Part shown: positions 53,120 through 62,073 of the stretch, piece after piece | How positions within the stretch are numbered: the first letter of the stretch is position 1 | Layout: every line of letters begins with the position of its first letter | Source: Planctomycetota bacterium | GTDB lineage: Bacteria > Planctomycetota > UBA1135 > GCA-002686595 | Assembly: GCA_020853575.1 (NCBI GenBank) | Contig: JADYYP010000045.1 | Coordinates: 62,001 to 126,000 of the forward strand | Length of the DNA stretch: 64,000 nt | Direction: 5' to 3' | Translations under genes and position numbers: made by a program | Notes under the pieces: model-generated | The model's input: the letters and a program-made list of their open reading frames with translations, nothing else | Told to the model about the DNA's origin: nothing | Database searches by the model: none

Positions 53120-55153
53120 GTCGCGCGCGGCGTCGCCGTCGACGGCGCGGCTGAAGTGGAATCCTTGCGCGTAGTCGCAGCGGAATGTCCGGAGCAACTC
53201 GAGCTGCGCCTGCGTTTCGACGCCTTCGGCGACCACGTCGAGCCCCAGGTTGCGTCCGATCATCACGATCGTGCTCGCGATGCGCGCATCCTCGCCGTCG
53301 ATGGCCTTGTCGACACCCAGATGCTGGATGAACGAGCGGTCGATCTTGAGCGCGTCGATGGGGAAGCGCTGCAGGTAGGACAGCGACGAGTAGCCCGTCC
53401 CGAAGTCGTCGATCGAGAGCCGCAGGCCGAGCTCTTTCAAGCGCTCGAGCACGGCCTTGGCCGATTCCGGATGCTCGAGGATGGCGCTCTCGGTGATCTC
53501 GAGCTGCAGCGCGCTCCCGGGGACCTCGGTCTCCTCGAGGACCTGCGCGATCTGCGTGGCCAGGTCGGGCTGGCTGAGCTGCTTGCTCGAGACGTTGACG
53601 CTCATCAGGCACGGCTCGCTGACGCCCAGCCGCCGCCGCCAATCGGCGAATTGCAGGCAGGCCTCGCGCAGCACCCAGCGCCCCAGCTGCACGATCAAGC
53701 CGGTTTCCTCGGCGATCACGATGAACTCGTTGGGCGGAACGGCGCCGCGTTCGGGATGCGTCCAGCGCGCCAAGGCCTCGAAGCCGCTGATCCGGCCGGT
53801 CTCGAGCGAGACGATCGGCTGGTAGAACACGCGCATCTCGTTGCGCTCGACGGCGCGCCGCAAATCGGCCTCGATTTGGAGCTGGCGCACGGCGTGGGCG
53901 TGCATCGCGGTGTCGAACAGGGCGTGGCGCGCGCGACCTCGGGCCTTGGCGCGGTACATCGCGGTGTCGGCGTCGCGCAGCACGTCCTCGGGTCGCGAAT
54001 AGCCGGTGTTCGAGCAGGCGATGCCGATCGAGGCGCTGGTGAACAGCTCTTGGCCGCCGATGTTGAAGGGCGCGACGAGCTCGGCGTGGATGCGCTCGGC
54101 GACTTTGGTCGCGTCCGCGACGTCCTTGATGTCGTCGAGCAGGACGGTGAACTCGTCACCGCCCAGGCGCGCGACGCTGTCTCCCGGGCGCAGGGAGAGC
54201 TCCAGCCGCCGCGCGATCATCACCAGCAAGCGGTCTCCGGCCATGTGCCCGAGACTGTCGTTGATCACCTTGAAGCGATCGATGTCGAGGAACAGCACCG
54301 CGAACAGGTAGTCCTTGCGGCGCGCGGCGCGGCGCAGCGCATGTCGCAAGCGATCGAGGAACAACGCGCGGTTGGGCAGGTTGGTCAGCGGGTCGTAGAA
54401 CGCGCGGTGCGCGAGCTGCTCCTCGGCCACCTTGCGATGGGTGACGTCGGTGAGGGACCCGGCGAAATGCGAGGACTTGCCGTTTTCGTCGCGCACCGCG
54501 AGCCCACGGCACAGCACCCAGCGATAGCTGCCGCTCTCGTGCTTGAGGCGGTGCTCGTTCTCGAAGTGTGACGTCAATCCCTCGATGTGGGCGCGCAGCG
54601 CGGAATGCACGCGCTCCTTGTCTTCCGGATGCACCCGGTCGAGCCACTCGCCGACGGACTCGTCCAAGTCGCGCTCGCCGTGACCGAGGATTTCCTTCCA
54701 GCGCGGTGAGAAGGTGGCGCGATCCGACTCGAGATCCCAGTGCCACAGACCGTCGTTCGCGGCGCGCGAAACGAGCTCGTAGTGCTCGCGGCTGCGCTGC
54801 AGCTCGTCGCGCGTGCGCACCCAGCCGGTGATGTCGCGCAGCTTGATCCAGGTGTGTGGAGCGTCGCGGCCCAGGAGGTGCAGTTCGACCGTTGCCAACT
54901 CTCCGGAGTGCACGCGCACCACCAGCTCGATCGGGTCCACGCCGAACAGCGGTACTCCCAGGAGTCGTCCGACCAAGTCTTCGCGCTTCACGCCGAACAG
55001 GCGCGCCAGAGCCAGGTTCGCTTCGACGATGCGACCCTCGGAGTCGAGCGCGCACACGCCGTCGAAGTCGCGATCGATCCAGCGTCGCCAGGCGTCTCCG
55101 GTCGACACCGGCGGGACCAGCTCGAACGGCGCGTCGCTGACCGGCGGGTTCAT
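53093..55153 (-). CDS. PAS-PAS-GGDEF-EAL c-di-GMP protein
   Basis: 686 residues from ATG 55153, which overlaps the stop of the KaiB-like gene (ATGA). Two PAS domains (about 20-125, DFDGVCALDSEGRIVEANLA; 125-250, RAANDGLWHWDLESDRATFS), a GGDEF domain (YDPLTNLPNRALFLDRLRHA; RLGGDEFTVLLDD with the intact GGDEF motif, and RPGD five residues before it as an inhibitory I-site), and an EAL domain (GFEALARWTHPERGAV; LSIDDFGTGYSSLSYLQRFP; LGLDVVAEGVET). It could make and break c-di-GMP; which activity dominates is not evident. Coupled to KaiB-like, it suggests a protein that adjusts the cyclase or its sensor. Confidence 0.94.
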   Translation of the reverse strand: MNPPVSDAPFELVPPVSTGDAWRRWIDRDFDGVCALDSEGRIVEANLALARLFGVKREDLVGRLLGVPLFGVDPIELVVRVHSGELATVELHLLGRDAPHTWIKLRDITGWVRTRDELQRSREHYELVSRAANDGLWHWDLESDRATFSPRWKEILGHGERDLDESVGEWLDRVHPEDKERVHSALRAHIEGLTSHFENEHRLKHESGSYRWVLCRGLAVRDENGKSSHFAGSLTDVTHRKVAEEQLAHRAFYDPLTNLPNRALFLDRLRHALRRAARRKDYLFAVLFLDIDRFKVINDSLGHMAGDRLLVMIARRLELSLRPGDSVARLGGDEFTVLLDDIKDVADATKVAERIHAELVAPFNIGGQELFTSASIGIACSNTGYSRPEDVLRDADTAMYRAKARGRARHALFDTAMHAHAVRQLQIEADLRRAVERNEMRVFYQPIVSLETGRISGFEALARWTHPERGAVPPNEFIVIAEETGLIVQLGRWVLREACLQFADWRRRLGVSEPCLMSVNVSSKQLSQPDLATQIAQVLEETEVPGSALQLEITESAILEHPESAKAVLERLKELGLRLSIDDFGTGYSSLSYLQRFPIDALKIDRSFIQHLGVDKAIDGEDARIASTIVMIGRNLGLDVVAEGVETQAQLELLRTFRCDYAQGFHFSRAVDGDAARDLLSVARRW

Positions 55154-55431
55154 GGGCGTGAACTCTCCCAACCGAAGCAACGCGCGAGCGCGACGGGATC
55201 GGAGAGGTCGCCGATCGCGCGCCACTCGCGTTCGCCGTGGCGCAGGATCAGCGTGGGCGTCACCAGCACGCCGGCCTGCTCGGCGGCTAGAGGCGAGCGC
55301 GCGACGTCGAAGACGACGAGCTCGAACGCCTCCTGCGGGCGACTCTGGGCCAGGCTGCGAGCGTGCGCCACCGCGGCGCGCCCGGCAGCGCTCGCTTGGT
55401 GGACGTACAGCTCCAATCGCGCGGGGGACAT
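55150..55431 (-). CDS. KaiB-like thioredoxin-fold protein
   Basis: 93 residues. The sequence follows KaiB: RLELYVHQASAAGRAAVAHA, LVVFDVARSPLAAEQAGVLV, TPTLILRHGEREWRAIGDLS, including the conserved T-P-T-L and G-D-L-S-D near the end. KaiB-type domains are about 90-105 residues and occur alone or at the N-terminus of SasA-like kinases; in cyanobacteria KaiB switches fold to bind KaiC. No kaiC is in the window. The gene is joined by a 4-bp ATGA overlap to the PAS-GGDEF-EAL gene, so it may be a partner of it. A thioredoxin-type CxxC is absent. Confidence 0.82.
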   Translation of the reverse strand: MSPARLELYVHQASAAGRAAVAHARSLAQSRPQEAFELVVFDVARSPLAAEQAGVLVTPTLILRHGEREWRAIGDLSDPVALARCFGWESSRP

Positions 55432-55492
55432 CGCGCGGCTAACGTAGCGAGCGGCGCGCGCCGATCAACCGGAACCCCGGCGGCGCCAGAAC

Positions 55493-56143
55493 TTGCGCTG
55501 GCCGGCTGAAAGAACCCTCTCGATCGAAGCCGCGCGACGCCAGCAGCGTGAGCTCGCGGCGCGCGTGCGCGAGGCCTGGGAGCTCTCCGCGATTTCGACC
55601 ATCGCGGGCGTCGACGTCAGTGTGCGCGGCGAGCGGGCCGCCGCGGCGGTGGTGGTGTTCGCCTGGCCCTCGCTCGCGGAGCTCGAGCGCTCGGTCTGCA
55701 CCGGCGCGGTCGAGTTTCCCTACGTCCCCGGCCTGCTCGCGTTTCGAGAAGTTCCGCTCTTGGTTCGCGCGGTCGAGGCGCTGCGCGTGCGGCCGGACTT
55801 ACTGCTGGTGGATGGTCACGGGCGCGCTCATCCGCGGCGCTGTGGCGTGGCGAGTCACCTGGGGGTGATCCTCGGGCTTCCCACGATCGGTAGCGGCAAG
55901 TCGCGGCTCTGCGGCGCCTACCGAACCCCGGCGGCGCGGCGCGGCGCGTCCACGCGACTGGTCCACGACGGCGAGGTCGTCGCGCGCGTGCTGCGCACGC
56001 GCGAGGGGGTGGCCCCGCTGTTCGTCTCCATCGGTCACCGAGTCGATCTGGCGCACGCCGTGCGCATCGTGTTGCGCGCCACTCGCGGGACGCGACTGCC
56101 CGAGCCGATCCGAGCGGCACACGCCGCCGCGGGTTCCGCGTAG
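55493..56143 (+). CDS. nfi: Endonuclease V
   Basis: 216 residues from TTG 55493, the only start that leaves the fold whole. DNA repair enzyme that nicks near deaminated bases (inosine). Motifs: GVDVSVRG (catalytic Asp), FPYVPGLLAFREVPLL (the Y-P-G-L-L-x-F-R-E wedge and Glu), DGHGRAHPRRCGVASHLGV (second Asp and conserved H-P-R) and PTIGSGKSRL. All residues for metal binding are present. It lies 61 bp from the divergent KaiB-like gene and converges on the methyltransferase gene. Confidence 0.92.
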   Translation: MRWPAERTLSIEAARRQQRELAARVREAWELSAISTIAGVDVSVRGERAAAAVVVFAWPSLAELERSVCTGAVEFPYVPGLLAFREVPLLVRAVEALRVRPDLLLVDGHGRAHPRRCGVASHLGVILGLPTIGSGKSRLCGAYRTPAARRGASTRLVHDGEVVARVLRTREGVAPLFVSIGHRVDLAHAVRIVLRATRGTRLPEPIRAAHAAAGSA

Positions 56144-56166
56144 CTGCCGAGCTCGCGGCCTAGCGC

Positions 56167-56859
56167 TCAGCTCGCAGCTTGCTCGCGCACCGCATGCACG
56201 CGGAAGTGACGACCCGGTCGGTCCGGCGGTCCAGCCAGCGGAAGGTCGTCGAACGATCGTTGTACCAGGCCGTGGGTCGCCAGCGCCGCGAGCTCCGACG
56301 CGAGGAGCGGCCAGGGCAACTCGCCGAGCTCGTCGCCCGGGGCTCTCCCGCGCGTCACGATCAGCAGCTCTCCTCCGGGCGCGACGAAGCGCGTGATGCT
56401 CGCCAACGCGCGTTGGCGAGGCTCCGGCGGAAGCGCCTGGAGCGTGTAGCCCTCGTAGACGAAATCGAAGCTCGCGAGCCACTCCGGCGGCGGAGCGAAC
56501 AGATCGGCCGTGAGGTAGCGCACATTCGAGCGTGGGAAGCGCTGCCGACACCAGCCAATCGCCGTGCTCGACACGTCGAACCCGGTGACCTCGAATCCAA
56601 AACGCGCGAGTGTCTCGCTGTCCTCGCCCAGGCCGCAGCCGACCGCCAACGCCTTTCTGCCACGGCCCTGGACGCGGCCGCGCTCGAGCCATTCGACCAG
56701 CAGCGGGTGACCGTCGGGGTCTGCCCAAGGGATGCGTCCTTCTTCACCTTGCGCCTCGGCGTAGAAGGCCTCGAACCACCCGACGGAGTCTCCGCGAGCA
56801 CGGAATTGATCCGCGAGCTCCCGCGCGCGCGAGCGCGCATCGAAACGACCCTGCTCCAT
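56167..56859 (-). CDS. Class I SAM-dependent methyltransferase
   Basis: 230 residues. SAM loop ALAVGCGLGEDSETLARFG, acidic end FDVSSTAIGWCRQRFPRSNV, then FDFVYEGYTLQALPPE and ELLIVTRGRAPGDE. The G-C-G-L-G-E-D and Y-T-L-Q-A-L-P patterns resemble thiopurine S-methyltransferase/TehB-like enzymes. The substrate is not predictable. It is on the same strand as sixA but 51 bp away, so co-transcription is possible. Confidence 0.82.
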   Translation of the reverse strand: MEQGRFDARSRARELADQFRARGDSVGWFEAFYAEAQGEEGRIPWADPDGHPLLVEWLERGRVQGRGRKALAVGCGLGEDSETLARFGFEVTGFDVSSTAIGWCRQRFPRSNVRYLTADLFAPPPEWLASFDFVYEGYTLQALPPEPRQRALASITRFVAPGGELLIVTRGRAPGDELGELPWPLLASELAALATHGLVQRSFDDLPLAGPPDRPGRHFRVHAVREQAAS

Positions 56860-56910
56860 TGTCGAAGTTCCCTCGAGGTGCAGTCGGGTACGAAGCTGCC
56901 TGGGCGATGC

Positions 56911-57378
56911 CTAGGTGTTCAGCGCGTCGGGTGGCAGGAACGACAGCAGGCTCATCTCGCCCGGGAGCGCACGGCCCTCGAGCTCTGCGACCCCGCTCTT
57001 GCGGAAGGGAAAACGCGCCCCCAGCGCGCGCTCTCCTGTCACCAGCCAAGCCACGAGCTCGCCGACGAAGGGCTCGTGGCCGACGACCGCGACGGTCTCA
57101 CCCTCGAGCTCGGCCAGCAATTCCGCTCCTGGGGCCTTGGCGAGCTCGGCGGAGACACGCGTCGTGCCGCGCACCAAAGGTTGCAAGAGCTCGGCGGTCT
57201 GGATCGCTCGCAAGAGCGGACTGTGGACCACCAGGTCGAGTTGCACCGAGCGTCGCGCGAGTTGGCGCACCACCCCGCGAAAGCTCGCCTGGCCCTCGCT
57301 CGTCAGCGGACGCGCCTCGTCCGAGCCCGACGCGAGGTGCTCGACCGCAGGAGCGTGACGGATGACGAAGAGTCTCAT
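56911..57378 (-). CDS. SixA-like phosphohistidine phosphatase
   Basis: 155 residues. Histidine phosphatase fold: LFVIRHAPAVEHL with the R-H pair (catalytic His), HSPLLRAIQTAELLQPL (second Arg), and VAVVGHEPFVGELVAWL (catalytic second His). Length and lack of extra domains suit SixA, which dephosphorylates phosphohistidine on signalling or PTS proteins. It is coupled by a four-base ATGA overlap to the CHAD gene upstream, and both sit opposite ppk1. Confidence 0.88.
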   Translation of the reverse strand: MRLFVIRHAPAVEHLASGSDEARPLTSEGQASFRGVVRQLARRSVQLDLVVHSPLLRAIQTAELLQPLVRGTTRVSAELAKAPGAELLAELEGETVAVVGHEPFVGELVAWLVTGERALGARFPFRKSGVAELEGRALPGEMSLLSFLPPDALNT

Positions 57379-58088
57379 GCGCGCGGCTTTCGCAGATCGA
57401 GCTTAGCGCGTCGCAGGGCGCCTTGCGCGTGTTCGATCCGCCGTTTGGCTTCGATGCTCCAGGCCGCGAGCAGGTCGCGCGAGGGCTCGCGATCCGGGGC
57501 GTTCCGGACCCGCGCGATGGCGACGACGACGTCGTTGAGGTGCCCTAGATCCCGCAACAGGCGCTTGGGCGGATCGCGCTTGCGGCCCAACCACTCGCCC
57601 GCGAAGCGCATTCGACGCAGCGCGCGCCGAGTGGCGTGCAAGTCGCCGGCCGACGCGTCGGCGCGCAGCGCCCGCTCTCGGAGTCGCAGCAGATGTTCCA
57701 GCTCACGTTCCATGAATCTGGTCGCCGCGCTGCGAGGGAGCGGCGGGAGCACGCCCAGCGCCGCGAGCAACGCGAGTGTGCGCTTCTCTTCCAGTATCAC
57801 GGCGAGCGCGGCGCTCGCATCGCGATGCTCGGACTCGGCCCATGTCGCGAGCGCGAAGGGGAGTTCCAAGTTTCGCAGGAGATCGAGCTCGCGCACCTGT
57901 CCGGCCGCCCTTCGAATGCGCCGCAGATCGGAGCGCAGCACGTTCCAGCCGGCCATGCGCAACCAAACATCGCAGCGAGCCGCTGCGACACGCAACCGAT
58001 GAATGGCGGCGACGTCGGGTGCGATCCGCGCGTCGGAGAGCGCTGCGGCGAGTTCGGCGCGGCGCGGTTGGAGTGAGATCGACGCCAT
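57375..58088 (-). CDS. CHAD-domain protein
   Basis: 237 residues from ATG 58088. Helical CHAD (conserved histidine alpha-helical) domain: VAAIHRLRVAAARCDVWLRM with the conserved His/Arg, then DLHATRRALRRMRFAGEWLG and LGHLNDVVVAIARV. CHAD proteins bind polyphosphate through the basic groove. Its divergent neighbour is polyphosphate kinase Ppk1, a strong link. No enzymatic domain (CYTH) is attached. It overlaps the SixA-like gene. Confidence 0.88.
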   Translation of the reverse strand: MASISLQPRRAELAAALSDARIAPDVAAIHRLRVAAARCDVWLRMAGWNVLRSDLRRIRRAAGQVRELDLLRNLELPFALATWAESEHRDASAALAVILEEKRTLALLAALGVLPPLPRSAATRFMERELEHLLRLRERALRADASAGDLHATRRALRRMRFAGEWLGRKRDPPKRLLRDLGHLNDVVVAIARVRNAPDREPSRDLLAAWSIEAKRRIEHAQGALRRAKLDLRKPRA

Positions 58089-58235
58089 CGCAGCAGTATG
58101 GCCCGCGAGAGTGGCCGCTGGGGTCGCCGGACGCCGATCGTTCGCTGACGCCGGATCAAGCTCCTGTGAAGACGGTGCGGGGAACGGGCGCGCCGCGTTC
58201 GGCCGAGGAGCGGGACCGCTATCCTTTCGCGGCCC

Positions 58236-60557
58236 ATGAGCTCCGTCCCCAGCCCCGACCTCGGGGATCCGCTGCTGTATCTCAACCGCGAGCTTTCGCT
58301 GCTCGAATTCAACGCCCGCGTGCTGGAGCAGGCCAAGGATGCAGCAACGCCGCTCCTCGAGCGTCTCCGCTTCTTGACGATCTGCAGCACGAATCTCGAC
58401 GAGTTCTTCGAGATCCGCGTCTCCGGCCTGAAGCAACAGCTCAGTTTCGGTGTCGCGCGCGCCGAGCCAGATGGCATGTCGACGGCCGAGACGCTGCAGC
58501 GCATCAGCGAGTCCGCGCACGCGTTGGTGGCGGAGCAGTACCGCGTGTTCAACGATGTGTTGTTACCAGCGCTTGATCGCGAGGGCATACGCCTGCTCAA
58601 GCGCTCGATGTGGAGCGCTCGCCAGCAGCGTTGGATCAAGCGCTACTTCATGAGCGAAGTGCTGCCGGTGTTGACGCCGGTTGGGCTCGACCCGGCGCAT
58701 CCCTTTCCGCGCATCCTCAACAAAAGCCTCAACTTCGTGGTCTCCGTCGACGGCGACGACGCTTTCGGACGCTCCGCGGGGATCGCGATCGTGCAGGTGC
58801 CGCGCTCGCTGCCGCGGCTGATCACGATGCCCGGAAAGGTGGCGGGTGGGCCTCACGAGTTCGCGCTGCTGTCGTCGATCCTGCACGCGCACATCGGCGA
58901 GGTCTTCCCTGGCATGAGCGTGCGCGGCTGCTACCAGTTCCGCCTCACGCGCAACAGCGACTTGTGGGTGGACGAGGAGGAGGCCGACGACCTGATGCGT
59001 GCGCTCAAGGGCGAGCTCGCGGACCGCAACTTCGGCGACGCCGTGCGCTTGGAAGTCGCCGACACCTGCACCGACGAGATGGCGAGCTTCCTGCTCAAGA
59101 CCTTCGAGCTGGGCCCCGAGGATCTGTACCGCGTGCACGGGCCGGTGAACATGCACCGAGTCGTGGCGATGCACGAGCTCGTCGAGCGTCCCGATCTCAA
59201 GTACGCACCGTTCTTGCAGCGCGTGCCCCGGCGCGTGGAACAGGGCGGGCAAGACATGTTCGAGGTCTTGCGGCGCGGTGATCTGCTGTTGCACCACCCC
59301 TTCGATTCCTTCGGACCGGTGGTGGAGTTCGTGCGCCAGGCAGCCGCCGACCCCAGCGTGCTCGCGATCAAGCAGACCCTGTATCGCTCGGGCGCCGATT
59401 CACCGCTGGTCGACGCGCTGATCGACGCCGCGCGTGCCGGCAAGGAAGTCACCGCCGTCGTCGAGCTACGCGCACGTTTCGACGAGGCCGCAAACATCAA
59501 CCTGGCGACGCGCTTGCAGAAGGCTGGCGCAAACGTGGTGTACGGCATCGTGGGCTACAAAGCGCACGCGAAGATGCTGCTCGTGGTGCGGCGCGAAGGG
59601 CGCAAGCTGCGCCGCTACGTGCACCTGGGGACCGGCAACTACCACGTGCGAACGACGCGGGGGTACACGGACGTCGGGTTCATGACCTGCGACCGAGAGA
59701 TTGGCGAGGACGTCCACCGCCTGTTCATGCAGCTGACTGGATTGGGGCGCGTGACGCGGCTCAAGAAGATCGTCCAGTCGCCGTTCGCCTTGCAGCGTGC
59801 GCTGCTCGAGCACATCGAGTTCGAAGCCCGACAAGCGCGTTCCGGCAAACCGGCGCGGATCGTGGCCAAGATGAACGCGCTCACCGATCAGCAGATGATC
59901 CAAGCGCTGTATCAGGCCTCGCGCGCGGGTGTCTCGATCGATCTCCTCGTGCGCGGGACGTGCTGCCTGCGACCGGGAATCCCGGGCGTTTCCGAGAACA
60001 TCCGCGTGCGCTCCGTGATCGGTCGGTTCCTCGAGCACAGCCGCATTTTCTACTTCTATGCGGCTGGCCAGGAACTGTGCTTCTGCGCCAGCGCCGATTG
60101 GATGCAGCGCAATCTGTTCCGGCGCGTCGAGACCTGCTTCCCGATCGAGGAGCGCCGGCTCGTGCAGCGCTTGGTGAGCGAGGGTCTCGAGCCGTATCTG
60201 GCGGACAACGCGCAGGCGTGGCTGCTGCAGCCCGACGGCAAGTACCTGCGTGCGAAGCCGGGCAAGCAGCCGCGCAGGGCTGCGCAGGAGTTACTGCTCG
60301 AGCGCTTGTGCGAGCGCCCCGAGCTGGAGGCCGGGAGCGAGGAGACGCCGACGACCACCGAGCGCATGCGCATCGCCGTCGCCGAGGCGATCGAGGAGAA
60401 GAAGCGGCGCGCCAAGCGCAAGCGCGACGCCGGAGAACTGGGGAGCACGCAACGCCGCGCGCGCCGCAAGGGCTCGTCGGTCGTCCTCGAGCCGATCGTG
60501 CCGCCCGAGGAAGGGCCAGGCGAGTCGTCGCCGGAAGCGCGCAGCGGTCCTGCGTGA
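58236..60557 (+). CDS. ppk1: Polyphosphate kinase 1
   Basis: 773 residues, ATG 58236. Makes polyphosphate from ATP. N-terminal domain LYLNRELSLLEFNARVLEQA, then FLTICSTNLDEFFEIRVSGL; the catalytic core has YKAHAKMLLVVRRE (autophosphorylated His in HAK) and GRFLEHSRIFYFYAAGQE (second conserved His), with ELRARFDEAANINLATRLQK and ASADWMQRNLFRRVETC. The tail after about 715 is Lys/Arg-rich and disordered (KKRRAKRKRDAGE), longer than in many PPKs. A TATCCT (58213 region) near the start could be a -10 element, leaving almost no leader. Confidence 0.95.
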   Translation: MSSVPSPDLGDPLLYLNRELSLLEFNARVLEQAKDAATPLLERLRFLTICSTNLDEFFEIRVSGLKQQLSFGVARAEPDGMSTAETLQRISESAHALVAEQYRVFNDVLLPALDREGIRLLKRSMWSARQQRWIKRYFMSEVLPVLTPVGLDPAHPFPRILNKSLNFVVSVDGDDAFGRSAGIAIVQVPRSLPRLITMPGKVAGGPHEFALLSSILHAHIGEVFPGMSVRGCYQFRLTRNSDLWVDEEEADDLMRALKGELADRNFGDAVRLEVADTCTDEMASFLLKTFELGPEDLYRVHGPVNMHRVVAMHELVERPDLKYAPFLQRVPRRVEQGGQDMFEVLRRGDLLLHHPFDSFGPVVEFVRQAAADPSVLAIKQTLYRSGADSPLVDALIDAARAGKEVTAVVELRARFDEAANINLATRLQKAGANVVYGIVGYKAHAKMLLVVRREGRKLRRYVHLGTGNYHVRTTRGYTDVGFMTCDREIGEDVHRLFMQLTGLGRVTRLKKIVQSPFALQRALLEHIEFEARQARSGKPARIVAKMNALTDQQMIQALYQASRAGVSIDLLVRGTCCLRPGIPGVSENIRVRSVIGRFLEHSRIFYFYAAGQELCFCASADWMQRNLFRRVETCFPIEERRLVQRLVSEGLEPYLADNAQAWLLQPDGKYLRAKPGKQPRRAAQELLLERLCERPELEAGSEETPTTTERMRIAVAEAIEEKKRRAKRKRDAGELGSTQRRARRKGSSVVLEPIVPPEEGPGESSPEARSGPA

Positions 60558-60869
60558 GCCGCACGGCCGTGCGCGTGCACAGGGCGACCCGTGCACGGCC
60601 ACGGCGACGTCTGGACGGAGCGCGCTCCTGGCCACGCGGGGAGCGCTGCATCGCGGTCCAAGCGACGAACAGGCGGAAGGAACTCCAGGTGGTTGACTTC
60701 CGCCGAGAGCGATCGCCGGCGCTCCGGAGTTGAAGATTCGCGGCGGCAGGCACATTCGGCAAGTGGAGTCCGGAGCGCAATTCGGGCTTCGTGGCCGTGT
60801 TGGCGAGGCGCGCTGGGAGGGTGGCGCTGATGCTCTGGATGCGATCGAGCTCTGCCGCCGGCGCAGGGC
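60558..60869. other. Gap without a recognisable gene
   Basis: Between ppk1 and the transposase remnant. Open frames here have no plausible start, no family motif and atypical composition; I see no RNA or repeat. It may be the outer end of the decayed element. Confidence 0.5.
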
Positions 60870-61985
60870 CTGTGGGCTCGGCTGAGTGACCGAGGGCTGC
60901 CGAGAAGCCTGCGCGCGACGGTTGGGTCGGTGAGCTGTGCGATGAGGCGGCGAACGGTGCCGCATTGCGGACAATTCAGCACGTCGACGGCGAAGACACT
61001 GGCGCCGCAGCTCCGCCCAGGCCGAGATCCGCGAATCGGAGCGGGTCGACGTGTTGGGCGCGGTCGGCAGGTCGAGAGCGGACGCTGCGTGCGTTCGGAC
61101 GGCGGAGGCCGGCGCGAGCCTTCCGGGCTGGTTCACGCGGGTCAAGCCGCGGACCGATGCAGAGCGCCTCCTGCTCGAGTCGACGGCACGCGCGCAGGCC
61201 CGCGTGCTGCCGAACCACGCTCCCCGCGATTGGAACATCCTCACCGTGGAGCGTGCTGCGCAGCGAACGACCGTCCAGGAGAGCTCCACGGATCTGAGGC
61301 GCTGCGCAGCGCCAATCTAGCGTCGCAACGCCCTCCCGCCGGCCACGCCGAAGTGGCCCGAGAGGTCCTCGGACGACGCGAGAAGCTCCCGCGCAAGCAC
61401 CGTGACGCGCAGCGACCGCGGCACGGGCGCCGACGAGCACCAGGAGTCTGCACGAAGTCGAATTCTCCCGCGCACTCGCATGGAGCACTCGCGCGCCTCG
61501 CTCGAGAAAATCCAAGATGGCCCAGACCGAACTCGATCGATGAGGCATGGGCATCTCGACGCACTCCGCGAGCCTCTCGGACGCCGCAATCCACGGATCG
61601 CACGCTTGCCGGCGCTCGAGCGAGTCTCTCGCAGGGGTGGTCCGTTCGGCCGATGTACTTTGAGGCCCTCGACGACGCGGAGATCCGGTGCGGGCGCGAG
61701 GCGCCGGGTCGCGATGGGTGGCCGGGTCAAGTAGCGCCAGAGATGTTCGAGTCGTTCGGGCTCGCCGGCGGGTACGAGCACCTTCGCGTGATGGGGAAGC
61801 CGTCGATGTCCGCGCACAGCGAATCGGGCGGCCGCGGCGGCGCTGGCCGAGACGCGAGCGGCGACGAGCTCTCGGGCGCGGGCGCGGCGGATCCGGAGAT
61901 CGACGCGGCGCGCGGTTGGTCGAAGAGCGCAGCGTCGCGCTCGGCCAACGCGTCACAGCGGACGAAGGGCCGGGCCATGCACCTG
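60870..61985 (-). pseudogene. Decayed IS91-like (Y2) transposase
   Basis: Pieces of a transposase are readable in several frames of the minus strand. In order from the 5' side: LFDQPRAASISGSAAP and ADIDGFPI (frame ending near 61790), AKVLVPAGEPERLEHLWRYL and LTRPPIATRRLAPAPDLRVV (next frame, 61787 down), a poorly readable part, AWAELRRQ (about 61030), then FAVDVLNCPQCG and TVRRLIAQLTDPTVARRLL (60996 down to about 60895). These follow the C-terminal half of Y2_Tnp transposases (H-A-x-V-x-V-P-A-x-x-x-x-R-L-E-x-L-x-R-Y-L-x-R-P-P and C-P-x-C-G). At least two frameshifts and the lack of the N-terminal half and the catalytic Tyr region show it is dead. Confidence 0.72.
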
Positions 61986-62073
61986 CCACGCGGCGCTCAC
62001 AGTCGACAGCGAAGCGGACGGTCGTGAACGGTCTCGGCGTGGGATCACCGACAGCTCGAAGCTGCGGAGAAAA

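Noticed and set aside
55493..56143. Endonuclease V as part of a defence or mobile island
   Set aside because: It has housekeeping composition and no neighbouring defence, integrase or transposase gene within several kb; it is a normal repair gene.
60930..62027. A 365-residue open frame on the plus strand
   Set aside because: It is Arg/Pro/Gly-rich with no motif, and the opposite strand in several frames carries recognisable transposase pieces; the frame is open only because of high G+C.
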